Shown: in pieces, positions 1 to 9,370 of the stretch | Layout of the letters: each line of letters begins with the position of its first letter | How positions within the stretch are numbered: position 1 is the stretch's first letter | Origin: Phytophthora colocasiae | Taxonomy: Eukaryota; Oomycota; Peronosporomycetes; Peronosporales; Peronosporaceae | NCBI GenBank assembly: GCA_018806915.1 | Contig: JAGKQI010000100.1 | Span: 806,001 to 870,000 of the forward strand | Length of the DNA: 64,000 nt | Direction: 5' to 3' | Program-made: the position numbers and the translations under genes | Notes under the pieces: model-generated | Seen by the model: the letters and a program-made list of their open reading frames with translations, nothing else | What the model was told of the DNA's origin: nothing | The model's database searches: none

Positions 1-262
1 TCTAGTCCATGTCTTCCGTCCTTGGCATCAGCTCACACGCAACCTGGCGCACGCTCCACGCTCTTTCTTGGCTGCGCAGACCTCGTTTCCCTAGCAATAG
101 CGGCGCGCACTCACCCTCGTGCTGGCTGCGACCGGGGCCGGCTCGAACAACTCCTCGCCATACATATGGTCTTCCGCAATGCGACGGGTCGTGGATCGGG
201 TTTCAGAGGGGGAACGGTCGGGACCGTACCCGAGACGGTGGCCACCGTTCGCACTCGGGACA
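1..262 (-). repeat. Gypsy-1 3' LTR (partial)
   Basis: Direct repeat of 12168-12429. On the minus strand its 5' end is TGTCCCGAGTG at 262, next to a purine run at 263-270, as expected for the start of a 3' LTR. About 18 bp of the LTR are missing beyond the left window edge, judging from the proposed lower boundary of the other copy. Confidence 0.9.
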
Positions 263-1311
263 TCCTCCCTGACTGAAACTCGACGCCCACGTCGAGCGGC
301 TCGCTCTCGAGCAGCAGCAGTGAGCTCGTCCCTTTGCACTTGTTCCTTCAGCTCCTGTCTCTCTGCTTCCCACTTCCGACCGATATTCACGCGGGGTCTA
401 GGCCCTACGCAACCGTCTTGACGCCAGAACGCTTCACTCAGACGCTCGGCTTGCTCTTGATCCTTCAGATCTTTAACCCACTGGGCGTAACGGTCCCCAG
501 CCATTTCAAAAGGCGTCAGACCTCCTGAAGATGCTTCGTAATAACGGAGAGCCCTACTCGCAAAACCCACGACGACGACAGCACCGCTCACTCTTATTGT
601 ATCATAGTCGAACACGAACCCGTCCTCGGACGCTAAGCCACCGTCCGCCAATGCGTAGTTCAGGACGGTTAGTAACACTCCGACCCCCGACACTCCGTAG
701 CAGGCCCATTCCAACAGTTCATACACATACACTACCGTGTAGAATACCGCATATAGCGTTAGCGACGTAAACGCCCAGAAACCACGACCGGCACAGCACG
801 CCCTATCAACCGTCCTCCGGCACTCCACTTGCGAACCGTTCCAATATTTCACGGAGGAACGGCAGCCTAGTTCCAAGACGTCCGGTACGAACACGCACCA
901 CAGGGCATGGAAAGCCTCCAACCACTTGTACAGCAGGCGTCCCAGGCCGTGTAGATGTTCTTCTCTAACTTCCAGTATAGTCAATGGTGCCAGCCACAAT
1001 GCTTCGTACATCTTCCACCGACGCTCGGACGGAGAGTTGTGAAGAAGCACGCTCCGACTAACAACCCGACGGTAGCTCTTGATGCTTTCCTTGGCGATAT
1101 CTGCCCACTTGTACGAGAAACAGAAAGCCGTCCATCCCAACCGCGCCACTATGTTCCAAAGGGGCTTGGTAATCAACCAGAGGAGCACACCCCCGAGCGC
1201 CCACAGCAATCCTAACCAGTGGTAGCGAACGAGGTGCCACACCAGCACAGTAGACGAGCGTACCATCCATAGGCACCATTCCATAACTCCCTCAGCCGAG
1301 TCGTCCTCCAT
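91..1311 (-). CDS. Env-position membrane-protein ORF of Gypsy-1 (406 aa)
   Basis: An uninterrupted ATG-started ORF in the gag-pol sense between the rest of the element and the 3' LTR, its last codons inside the LTR. It has strongly hydrophobic stretches near residues 18-55, 175-230 and 238-255, separated by basic loops, and a hydrophilic Arg/Glu-rich C-terminal third. The position is that of env in errantivirus-like Gypsy elements, and a multi-pass membrane protein is the simplest reading. I recognise no known envelope family, no clear signal peptide and no furin-like site, so envelope function is inferred from position only. It could also be an acquired host membrane-protein fragment. It diverges from the antisense ORF starting at 1570. 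Confidence 0.55.
   Translation of the reverse strand: MEDDSAEGVMEWCLWMVRSSTVLVWHLVRYHWLGLLWALGGVLLWLITKPLWNIVARLGWTAFCFSYKWADIAKESIKSYRRVVSRSVLLHNSPSERRWKMYEALWLAPLTILEVREEHLHGLGRLLYKWLEAFHALWCVFVPDVLELGCRSSVKYWNGSQVECRRTVDRACCAGRGFWAFTSLTLYAVFYTVVYVYELLEWACYGVSGVGVLLTVLNYALADGGLASEDGFVFDYDTIRVSGAVVVVGFASRALRYYEASSGGLTPFEMAGDRYAQWVKDLKDQEQAERLSEAFWRQDGCVGPRPRVNIGRKWEAERQELKEQVQRDELTAAARERAARRGRRVSVREDVPSANGGHRLGYGPDRSPSETRSTTRRIAEDHMYGEELFEPAPVAASTRVSARRYC
263..271 (-). other. Gypsy-1 polypurine tract
   Basis: On the minus strand CAGGGAGGA directly precedes the LTR start TGTCCC. A short purine run touching the 3' LTR is the usual plus-strand primer of reverse transcription. Confidence 0.7.
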
Positions 1312-1569
1312 GCCAACACCAATTGCAAAGTGCTTAGCAGTTCCATATAGCTTCTCCGTCCCGCTAGTCCGTGGTCAACAATCTCCATTAGATGTGTACC
1401 GTGTCCCACATCACTCAACTGTCAGATCCGGTTCTTTCCTCTAAATTTCCTGGTCCCCAACTGGCGTATCAACCGCAGTCTCGCGACATCAATCACAGAG
1501 GCAGGGCATCAGGCGTCTCACTCGTCAGTCCCGCATTCGCCTCCAGTCTCCAAAGTTACCCCCGCCACC
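1312..1569. promoter_or_regulatory. Divergent intergenic region inside Gypsy-1
   Basis: These 258 bp separate the start codons of the env-position ORF (minus) and the antisense ORF (plus). Both would need transcription starts here if expressed independently of the LTR. The plus-strand ATG at 1570 sits in an excellent eukaryotic start context (GCCACCATG). Loose matches to the oomycete initiator core YCAYTYY occur, but none is convincing. The promoter role is inferred from geometry. Confidence 0.35.
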
Positions 1570-3222
1570 ATGCCGAAATCCCCAGAGTCAAACAAGAAAG
1601 CCATCGTTGGTCGTCTCCGCGCCCGCCTGGACTCCATGGCCAAGTCCAGCGACGCGGACAAGTCTCTCGCCGCCCAAGTGGACTTCTACACGCAGCTCCG
1701 TTCTCTCCTAGCCATTAACGACGCCTCCACAGGCCTTGAAGCCCTCGATAACCTCGCTCTCTCCATCGTCACTGCTGACGGGACGGTTCCTTCCGTTCTT
1801 AGTGAAGTAGTAACGCTCCTACCCGCTCCGGACTCCATGCGATCAGGCAGTCCTCCGCCACATTCCCTCTTCAATCCGTCCTCCTCTTCCAAGCGTCCAG
1901 CCACCCGAGACTCCTCCAAGTCCAGCCCTCTAGCCAAGAAGCAACGCACCAGCAGCTCGTCATCTCCATCTCCCGCGCCCAGCAAACTGGCTTACAAGTT
2001 TGAGTTGCCGCGCGATATTCCCAAGCCCATCAAGAACGACATCAACAAGATCCTCACGGAGGCCACCGAGCGAGGTAAGGCTCCGTTCCGTCTCGCGTAT
2101 CCATGGTCCCAGCAACGCGCCTGGTACGACCCCAGCGAGTATCCCGACCTCTACCTCTCGCACTACCGTTTCTGGATGAGACACCGCTCCGTCTTCTTCG
2201 ACTGCGCACTCTACGCGCCCACCGACAAGGCCGGCGCCCGGCGCAAGCAGAAATCCGCCGCCGTCCCAGCTCGGCTCCGATTCATCAGCAAGAACATCGA
2301 GACCTTCGGCTACTACGACTTTCTCGACCGTCTTGAGAACGGCACCCACGACACGCTCATGTGGTACGGGGGCAAGGCCGCCACTCACTCAGCTGCAGCC
2401 GCCAAGGCCCAGTCCGACTCCTCCGCCCCAGCTCAGTCCGACCTCGCAACACTATTCCGCCGTGACCGTTCGCGTTATGAGCGTACCGTGGCCCGCGCCC
2501 TCGACCCTCTCTCTGTGGACGAAGACGGCTACTCATCCGTCCCTGATCTTCTCGAGCAGACTCAAGCACTGGACCCCACTCGCCGACCCCATCTCCGCCT
2601 CTCCGACGTTGCTTTGGCTCGTATCGTGCTCGACGTCAACGGAGGATCCCCTCCGACCGCAAGTTGGGTTGGCAACCGGTCCAGCGGCGTCTGGAAGCGC
2701 CTCCTCTCCGACCGTACCCTCCGTCCCGTCCAGATCGACGTGGCCAAAAGCGTCCTGAACGGCACGCACACCGTGGACTTCGACGACAAGCCGTTCAAGC
2801 TCTCCGATCAAGGAGACGACGACTCCGATTACGAAGACGAAGACACGGGAGAGCCCACGATTCTTCCTCCGTCCCCGCCCATCGACGGAGCTTACCCAGC
2901 CGAAGACTCCGACCAAGAAGAAGACTCCGACGAAGAACAAGAAGACCCTTCTCAAGAAGATGAAGAAGAAGACGAAGACAAGGAGACCAGCGACGGCCCC
3001 GACGACGACAAGTCCAGCGATTACCACGGCTCCGACGAAGACAAGCCTCGCTCCACCAAGAAGGACGACAAGTCCAAGAAGACTTCCCCCGACAAGAAGG
3101 AAGACAAGCCCAAGAAGTCGTCCCCCGAAGACAAGAAGCCCTCGTCCGAGTCGAAGAAGACGGGCGGCTCACCATCTAGCACCACCGCCGCTTCTCCCGC
3201 AGCCTCGCCTTCCACCAAGTAA
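1570..3222 (+). CDS. Antisense ORF of Gypsy-1 (550 aa, acidic/lysine-rich C-terminus)
   Basis: A long ORF on the strand opposite to gag-pol, starting at an ATG with consensus context. No minus-strand ORF of comparable length overlaps it, so it is not a shadow of pol. The N-terminal 130 residues are Ser/Pro/Lys-rich with a possible nuclear localisation patch (LAKKQRT). Residues about 140-420 look globular, with aromatic-rich segments such as YPDLYLSHYRFW. The last 150 residues alternate Asp/Glu blocks with Lys/Ser repeats, as in many chromatin or nucleolar proteins. I recognise no family. It converges with pol; a large hairpin lies 42 bp after its stop. Confidence 0.7.
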   Translation: MPKSPESNKKAIVGRLRARLDSMAKSSDADKSLAAQVDFYTQLRSLLAINDASTGLEALDNLALSIVTADGTVPSVLSEVVTLLPAPDSMRSGSPPPHSLFNPSSSSKRPATRDSSKSSPLAKKQRTSSSSSPSPAPSKLAYKFELPRDIPKPIKNDINKILTEATERGKAPFRLAYPWSQQRAWYDPSEYPDLYLSHYRFWMRHRSVFFDCALYAPTDKAGARRKQKSAAVPARLRFISKNIETFGYYDFLDRLENGTHDTLMWYGGKAATHSAAAAKAQSDSSAPAQSDLATLFRRDRSRYERTVARALDPLSVDEDGYSSVPDLLEQTQALDPTRRPHLRLSDVALARIVLDVNGGSPPTASWVGNRSSGVWKRLLSDRTLRPVQIDVAKSVLNGTHTVDFDDKPFKLSDQGDDDSDYEDEDTGEPTILPPSPPIDGAYPAEDSDQEEDSDEEQEDPSQEDEEEDEDKETSDGPDDDKSSDYHGSDEDKPRSTKKDDKSKKTSPDKKEDKPKKSSPEDKKPSSESKKTGGSPSSTTAASPAASPSTK

Positions 3223-3263
3223 CATCTACCTTTCTCGCGCGTCAATCAGCTCTCTCTCTTTCC

Positions 3264-3310
3264 GGGTTCCTCTTTCGTAACAGCGCGTCACTGTTACGAA
3301 AGAGGAATCC
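3264..3310. terminator. Perfect long hairpin between convergent ORFs
   Basis: TTCCTCTTTCGTAACAG at 3267-3283 is exactly complementary to 3291-3307, with a 7-nt loop at 3284-3290. The stem extends through one G-T pair and two G-C pairs to 3264/3310, giving about 20 pairs. It lies between the stop of the antisense ORF (3222) and the end of the integrase tail (3413), so it would be formed by both transcripts. A termination, 3'-end processing or RNA-stability role is inference. Confidence 0.6.
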
Positions 3311-3412
3311 AACATGCAATTTCACATTCCAACCGTTCCCCTCAAGCGTTCCGTTCTCTTCACCGTTCTTTAGCTTCCATTTTAGCGTTGGGTATTGCAG
3401 GTACCAGGCCCG

Positions 3413-3999
3413 CTAAGCCAGCAGTAAGTCGTCCTCGTTGGCTTCAGCATTAGCCTCCTCCAACCGAGGACTCCGGCGCCACTCTGGCAAACCCTTCTTT
3501 CTTCGTTCCGCCTGCTCATAGGCGTCCACTAGGGGACGGTACTCAGGCATGAGCTCCGACCTAGGGACCCATAACGTCTCGTAGCTCGCCGTCAACACTA
3601 AGTACTCGACCACTCTGTCCACTGTACGCTTCGCCACCACTTCGAGTAACGGAGAGTCTACTCCTGCGAGAACGGTATCGCTCCCGGCGACAGTTAATCG
3701 TTCCGCGAAGCTAGAATGGGGCAAATCTTCTTCCTCCAAAGGTCCGTCCTCCGCAGGTTCTCCGTCCCTCCTATCCCTTCGGGGACCTCGTCCAGGAACG
3801 GACGCGTCCACTTGCCACGGTACTTCTTCATGCGGTTCACATTGACCGTGACTACCCGGCTCGGATGTGTAGGGATAGCAACCCGGTACGCATTGTCATT
3901 CACTTTCTCGACAACACGGTACGGTCCGTGCCATGCAAACGCTAGTTTCTTCGTCCGTGCCTCACCTCGCTTCGCCCTGAACAACTGGAACACCCACAC
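3413..3999 (-). pseudogene. Gypsy-1 integrase C-terminus with chromo-like segment
   Basis: Two overlapping frames (3694-3999 and 3413-3811) continue the integrase. The first carries the integrase C-terminal SH3-like region with FAWHGPYRVVEKV and a KKYRGKW motif before the tail. The second carries YLVLTASYETLWVPRSEL, which resembles the middle strands of a chromodomain, then a charged tail. A frame change near 4000 separates it from the integrase core and another near 3780 divides the two pieces. It probably belonged to one polyprotein and is broken here. Confidence 0.65.
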
Positions 4000-5248
4000 T
4001 GGGTCGCCGTCCTCGTAAAACCACCGGCACTTGACCGTCTAACCGACGCTCATGACGGTCCTGGGCCTTCACCAACTGACGCTCCACCAGGAGCCGCGAG
4101 TTTCTCAGGGAACGGTGGAGTTCCCGACGGTACAGTGCCACCTCGTCACTTTTCCATTTCTTCCCCAAATTCAAAAATGCCACATCCAAAGGCAACACAG
4201 GGTCACGACCATACAACGAGAAGAAAGGAGAGTCGCCCAACGCCTCATGGTAGGCCGTTCTATAGGCGAATAGCACTCTAGGGAGGTACAAATCCCAGTC
4301 CGTCTGTGCCTCGTTGACATGCATCCTTAGCATGCCCAGTAGTGTTCCGTTGAACCGTTCCACTAACCCCTGGGTCTGGGGATGGTACGCAGCCCCAAAC
4401 AACTTCTTAATCCCCAAGATCTGGTAGAAGGACTTCGCGATCTCCGACGTGAAATTCGACCCTTGGTCACTCAGCAACCGTGACGGCACACCGTGCCGCG
4501 CGACCACTCCATTAATCATTGCTTCCACAAAAGTCATGGAGTCCAACCGTTCTACCGCGAACGCTTCCGCCCAACGCGTGAAGTAGTCCACAAACACTAG
4601 GATATACTTGTTCCTTCTCTCGGTCCTTGGTAACGGTCCCACGGAGTCGACCACTAACAGCGAGAACGGTCCGTTAAGGTCCGTTACCGGCATCCTTTGC
4701 ATCTGGCCAGCTCTCCACGGTCTAGCCCCTTTACCGCTCCCACAAGTATTGCATTCCCGCACGTACTCCGCTACGTCCTTCCTCCATCCTGGCCAGAACG
4801 CGTGTCTCCTCACCTTCTCTAGCGTCTTCGTCAGGCCCAAGTGCGACGACAAGACGTCCGCATGACAGTAGTGGAGGACGGTTTCCATGTAAGGCACGGG
4901 GACCACTGGCACGGTCAACGACCGTGCTGGCCCCACCCGGGCGGGTAAATTAACACGCCGTGTCAACATGCCGTCCTCGACAGCGTATCTAGGCCCCATC
5001 TGTACTACACGAGCACGCAGGTACGGATCAAGCGGAAGCGCTCCGTCCTTCAGGTAGGCCACCAAAGCTCGCACCCACGAAATTTTCTGCTGTTCGGCCA
5101 CGAACTGGTCGCGGTTCAGACCGAACCTATCCAAAGAAGACCTCGCGCGTTCCCCATCCTGCTCAACCTCAGCTTCCTCCCTCAACTCCTCGTGCGGCGG
5201 ATCGTCTACGTGTCCGTCCGCCTGCTCTCCTACGGCCGCTCCGTCCAT
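3962..5248 (-). CDS. Gypsy-1 integrase
   Basis: Contains the zinc-binding HHCC region (CHADVLSSHLG ... ECNTCGSGKG) and the catalytic core with the D-D-E triad in VVDSVGPL, LLSDQGSNF and GLVERFNG. It inserts the cDNA into the host chromosome. The N-terminal part is a Glu-rich linker from RNase H. The frame differs from the protease-RT-RNase H frame, with the switch close to 5235-5245, and changes again near 4000, so this copy cannot make a continuous Pol without recoding or correction of the indels. Confidence 0.9.
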   Translation of the reverse strand: MDGAAVGEQADGHVDDPPHEELREEAEVEQDGERARSSLDRFGLNRDQFVAEQQKISWVRALVAYLKDGALPLDPYLRARVVQMGPRYAVEDGMLTRRVNLPARVGPARSLTVPVVPVPYMETVLHYCHADVLSSHLGLTKTLEKVRRHAFWPGWRKDVAEYVRECNTCGSGKGARPWRAGQMQRMPVTDLNGPFSLLVVDSVGPLPRTERRNKYILVFVDYFTRWAEAFAVERLDSMTFVEAMINGVVARHGVPSRLLSDQGSNFTSEIAKSFYQILGIKKLFGAAYHPQTQGLVERFNGTLLGMLRMHVNEAQTDWDLYLPRVLFAYRTAYHEALGDSPFFSLYGRDPVLPLDVAFLNLGKKWKSDEVALYRRELHRSLRNSRLLVERQLVKAQDRHERRLDGQVPVVLRGRRPSVGVPVVQGEAR

Positions 5249-8200
5249 TTCATCGAAATCCGGCTCACCGGCCTTCTGCCTCCGTCCTCTTTCCCCCCGT
5301 AGTCAACATCACCGTCCAATTCGTACGGCTCCCCGACTGAAGGCGGAAGCGCGTCTCCGTCTTTCGGATTCAGCAGGTCCTGTATCGTCAGAGCAGCCAC
5401 TCGTCCCCTTGGCAGCCTCGAGAGACCATCCACGTGACCTAGCGACGTCCCAGGCTTGTGATGAACCTGGAACTGCAGGCTCGACAGCTCCATCGCCCAC
5501 CGTGCCAACTTAGCGTTTGAGGTACGGTTCCCAGGACTGAAGATCCACTTCAGGGCCTGGTGGTCCCTGAACAGATCAAACTCGCGCCGATCCAGGTAGC
5601 AGCGGAACTTCCTAGTCGCCCACACTACTCCCCAGCACTCGATCTCAGAGATGCCATCTTGGTTGTTTATCCAGTTCTTTTGCGACCCCGTGAGCAACTT
5701 GCTCGCGTAGGAGACGGCACGGTCACGACCGTCCACTTCTTGCATGAGGCAAGCTCCAACAGCGTACCGTGACGAGTCGACATACAACTTGAACCGCTTC
5801 TGACTGTCCGGGTACACCAGAATCGGTGGCTTCATAAGGGCACGTTTGAGCTGCCTAAAGGCAGACTCACAGTCCTCCGTCCACACGAACGGTGCATCCT
5901 TTACTTTCAACCGTTCCAAGGGCGCCGAAATCGAGGCGTACCCCGGGATGTAGCGTCGAAAGTAGCTAGTCAGTCCGAGAAACGAGCGGATCCCATGTAA
6001 GCCCACGGGTCTCCTCACATTCAGCACGGCCTTCACCTTCTCGGGGTTAGGAAGGACGCCCGAGGGCGTGACGATGTGTCCTAGGAACGCCACTTGGCTC
6101 CGTCCCCAGTGACACTTCTTCATTTTGAGCTTGAAGCCCGCCTCCCTTAACCTCGTCAAGACTTGGCGAACGCGTAACAGGTGCGTCGGGAAGTCCTTGC
6201 TGAATACTACGCAATCGTCCAAATAAACTAGGCACACTCGCCACTTCAAATCCACTAGAACCGTCTCCATCAACCGTTCGAACGCGGGTACAGCGTTACA
6301 GAGGCCAAAAGGCATAACGAGCCATTCGAAGAGGCCGTATTTGCACGTGAAAGCCGTCTTTGATACACTGTCCAGCGCCATCGGTACGTTCCAATACCCG
6401 GATGCGATGTCCATGGTCGAAAACAACTGGGCACCCCCGAGCACGTCCAAAATATCATCGATCAACGGCATCGGGTAACAGTCCTTCACCGTTACTGCGT
6501 TCAACTTGCGATAATCTATACAGAATCGGATACCACCGTCCGGTTTCCTTATCATGAGAACAGGGCTAGCCCACGGACTGTTCGATGGACGGATCAGTCC
6601 CGCGTCCAAGTACTGCTGTATTTCCGCTTCCATCACCTCTCCTTCCGCTACTGATACACGGTACGGTTGCTGTTTGATAGGCCGACTATCGCCCGTGTCA
6701 ATCTCGAAGTGTAGCAGTTCCGTCCGTCCCGGCATCGCCGAAGACTCGACAAACAGGTCACTGAAGTTGTCCAGCTCTGCTTCAAATATTCGCTTCTGTT
6801 CCTCCGTCAACCTCGACTGCGAAAAGTCAGTCTTGATCGTGGCTTTGTCAGGCGGCACTTCCGGCCGAGATTTCCGTTCCTTCTCAGCAATCTGATCTTC
6901 AAGCGCTCCTGTCACGGACTGCACTCGATCGTCCGTTTCTGTTGTCTCCGGGTTCCTCGGTACCGCTCCATCCTTCGTCTGCATCTGGCCGAAAGCCGAC
7001 TCCGGAACGACCGAAGCGCACGCAACCGGCGTACCACGGCGAATCCACCGTTCCTCTGTAGATGCGTTACAGACTTCAACTATGACTTGACAGTCCTCCA
7101 CAGTACTCAACGAGTGCGCCACACACAGTGTAGGGGGAAGGGATACAGCGCCTTCAATGAGCACCGTAGCCTTTTCCTCCGGTGTCCCTACTAACTTTGC
7201 CATGACTAAAGCCTGTCCTTTAGGCGGCAGGCGTATTGACTTCACCATCGTCGCCATGTAAGCGTCCTGTACAACCATACCCCCAAGGGGCAACACCTCG
7301 CCTGAGTCCTTAAGCAGGAGCTGACGCTCAGCCACATCAATGACCGCTCCGAACGCTCCAAGAGCGTCTACCCCCAGGATGGCGTCTACATGCAACTGAT
7401 CCGCGACTACCAAACTCAGCGAAATCTCCGCACTTCCCATTCGTAACGACAAACTCGCCCACCCTCGGATCTTCAACTGATGCCCGGAGGAGCTCTTGAC
7501 CGATCCTTCGTACGGCTTCAGCGTCCTCGTTGACCGTCCTAGCCGCTTCAGCACACGGCTATCTACCAAACTCAGTGTAGCTCCCGTATCCACGAGTAAG
7601 CGAGAAGGCAAACACTCAATAAATCCACTTGATAACGCTTCGAAGTTCCCAACAGCACACACCACGCGTCGACCGTCTTCAACCACAGTACATACTTCCA
7701 TTTCATCCATGTCTCCCTTCGACACGCCGAAACCGTCCGGCATCTCTACCGTGACAACCTCAACAAGGCCCGGGCGAGGGGGAGGCGCAACCGTTCCAGG
7801 CGGCGGTCCCACCACGTCCACGTAGCTTACCACATCTTCATCACTCAGCAACAGTTCAGCATTCATCAACACCTCTGCGTACGGTCTAAACATAGCCTCG
7901 AAGTCAATCTCAGGACGCTGCCGACCTCGTCTCTTAGCAGCAATCTCCGGGTCCTCTCTTACTTCTCTCCGTTCTATCAGTTTCTCCCAAATGATCGTCG
8001 CGTTCTTGTCGTAATATTCCATAGTCGTCGCTTCTAACCGTCCCCAATCCAAATTCCGAACGCTCCTGGAGGCAGCGACCACCTTCGCTAGTTTCTCCAG
8101 TTTGATCAGGTCCGCCTTCGGAACTTTATCACGCAACGGAGTGATTTCCTGTTGGAAGGCTTCCTTCAGGAACAAGTACACTGCACGTTGGACCACGGTC

Positions 8201-9255
8201 CTCGCCAAAGTAGGTGAAACGACGACACGGTTCCTCAGGACGGACTCCGGCTTCGTAGCCACAGTCCCTGCACTCGGCACTTGGACGGACGCCGCGACGT
8301 CCTCTAGCTGCGACAAGATATTAGCACTGACTTCCTCTTCCGTAGTAGATCCTGCCTTTGGACTCGCGTCTCGCTCTCTAAATGGCTTAGGTTTCTGTGC
8401 GCTGGGTTCCTTTAACACCGTTCGTCCCACTACCTGCACGACTGACGACTTGAAATCGCGGTTAGCACGCTTGGCTTCTCCGGTCTTCTCGAGCGTCTCG
8501 CGGAACCATCCCTGCCAGTACTCAGGCGAATCACCGCCTTCAGGGGACGCTCGCCGAGTACGCTCGACTACGTCGAGCGGGACGTCCAATAGAGAGGACT
8601 GTTCCTCGGTAGAGGGCTCTCGTAAAGATGCTGCGTTCAACCGTATCCGTTCCATAGTATCAGCTTCATCCAAAGGGTGCAAACGATCCTCAATTTCTTT
8701 TTCGTATTCTTCTGACTCGCTGAAAATCTCCGTTCCATCCTGGTCACCAGGTGTCCCTTCACGATCCCTAGACTCGAGAGCCTCAAGCTCCGCGTCCGTG
8801 AACAAGCAGTCTGTAGGGTGTTCCGCGGTTGACACGACGTCCGCTCCGTCCCCTACCTCGGCCCGTTCCGTTACTGAATCCGCTCGCTCCTCAACTTCGG
8901 CACCAGAGGCGTCGAAGAGGTCGAATGACAACTCCTCCTCCGACAGCTCGCCATCCCCGAGCACTTCCTCTTCCAGTAGGCCGTCTTCGACAGCCTCTTC
9001 CAACGTGTAGGCGGGCTCCGCCGACTCACGGGTCGCTTTACCACCCGCTTCTACCTCATCGACGAACCGCACTGTCTTCTTTCGACGTTCACCGTTCTTT
9101 TCCACACGGGCGTCTTCCTTTCTCTCCGTTCCTTTTTCTTCAATCTTCATTTTCTTCTTTTGTCTCTTTTTCTCTGCATTCCGCGCGGTTTTCACCGTCC
9201 CTCGCGGCTTCTTCTTTTTCTTCTTTTTCTCGTTCATCTCACTCTCCGTCACCAC
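5230..9255 (-). CDS. Gypsy-1 Pol: protease, reverse transcriptase, RNase H
   Basis: A 1341-codon open frame. A Lys-rich then acidic N-terminal region of about 500 residues precedes an aspartic protease motif LLVDTGATLSLVD. The RT follows, with FCIDYRKLNAVTVKD, a STMDIASGYWNVPM motif and a VCLVYLDDCVVFS catalytic box. RNase H follows, starting KRFKLYVDSSRYAVGACL with the later DHQALKWIF motif. The listed start is a GTG; the frame opens just after the gag stop at 9371, so translation from gag needs recoding or re-initiation. It ends in a frame change before the integrase. Confidence 0.92.
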   Translation of the reverse strand: MVTESEMNEKKKKKKKPRGTVKTARNAEKKRQKKKMKIEEKGTERKEDARVEKNGERRKKTVRFVDEVEAGGKATRESAEPAYTLEEAVEDGLLEEEVLGDGELSEEELSFDLFDASGAEVEERADSVTERAEVGDGADVVSTAEHPTDCLFTDAELEALESRDREGTPGDQDGTEIFSESEEYEKEIEDRLHPLDEADTMERIRLNAASLREPSTEEQSSLLDVPLDVVERTRRASPEGGDSPEYWQGWFRETLEKTGEAKRANRDFKSSVVQVVGRTVLKEPSAQKPKPFRERDASPKAGSTTEEEVSANILSQLEDVAASVQVPSAGTVATKPESVLRNRVVVSPTLARTVVQRAVYLFLKEAFQQEITPLRDKVPKADLIKLEKLAKVVAASRSVRNLDWGRLEATTMEYYDKNATIIWEKLIERREVREDPEIAAKRRGRQRPEIDFEAMFRPYAEVLMNAELLLSDEDVVSYVDVVGPPPGTVAPPPRPGLVEVVTVEMPDGFGVSKGDMDEMEVCTVVEDGRRVVCAVGNFEALSSGFIECLPSRLLVDTGATLSLVDSRVLKRLGRSTRTLKPYEGSVKSSSGHQLKIRGWASLSLRMGSAEISLSLVVADQLHVDAILGVDALGAFGAVIDVAERQLLLKDSGEVLPLGGMVVQDAYMATMVKSIRLPPKGQALVMAKLVGTPEEKATVLIEGAVSLPPTLCVAHSLSTVEDCQVIVEVCNASTEERWIRRGTPVACASVVPESAFGQMQTKDGAVPRNPETTETDDRVQSVTGALEDQIAEKERKSRPEVPPDKATIKTDFSQSRLTEEQKRIFEAELDNFSDLFVESSAMPGRTELLHFEIDTGDSRPIKQQPYRVSVAEGEVMEAEIQQYLDAGLIRPSNSPWASPVLMIRKPDGGIRFCIDYRKLNAVTVKDCYPMPLIDDILDVLGGAQLFSTMDIASGYWNVPMALDSVSKTAFTCKYGLFEWLVMPFGLCNAVPAFERLMETVLVDLKWRVCLVYLDDCVVFSKDFPTHLLRVRQVLTRLREAGFKLKMKKCHWGRSQVAFLGHIVTPSGVLPNPEKVKAVLNVRRPVGLHGIRSFLGLTSYFRRYIPGYASISAPLERLKVKDAPFVWTEDCESAFRQLKRALMKPPILVYPDSQKRFKLYVDSSRYAVGACLMQEVDGRDRAVSYASKLLTGSQKNWINNQDGISEIECWGVVWATRKFRCYLDRREFDLFRDHQALKWIFSPGNRTSNAKLARWAMELSSLQFQVHHKPGTSLGHVDGLSRLPRGRVAALTIQDLLNPKDGDALPPSVGEPYELDGDVDYGGKEDGGRRPVSRISMKWTERP

Positions 9256-9370
9256 GGCAACCGTCTTCTCTTTCCCGAATTCCTCCTCAGCACGGTCACC
9301 GTTCGAGCCATTCGCCAGACAAGAGGAAGGAGTGGCTCGCTCCTCCCCTTCCTCACGTCCCCGTCAATTC

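Noticed and set aside
9..272. 87-codon plus-strand ORF in the Gypsy-1 LTR, also at 12176
   Set aside because: Lies in LTR repeat sequence, low complexity composition, no motif.
8102..9010. 302-codon plus-strand ORF inside Gypsy-1 pol
   Set aside because: It is opposite the well-supported Pol N-terminal region, Ser/Arg-rich, and shows no motif; it is a shadow frame.
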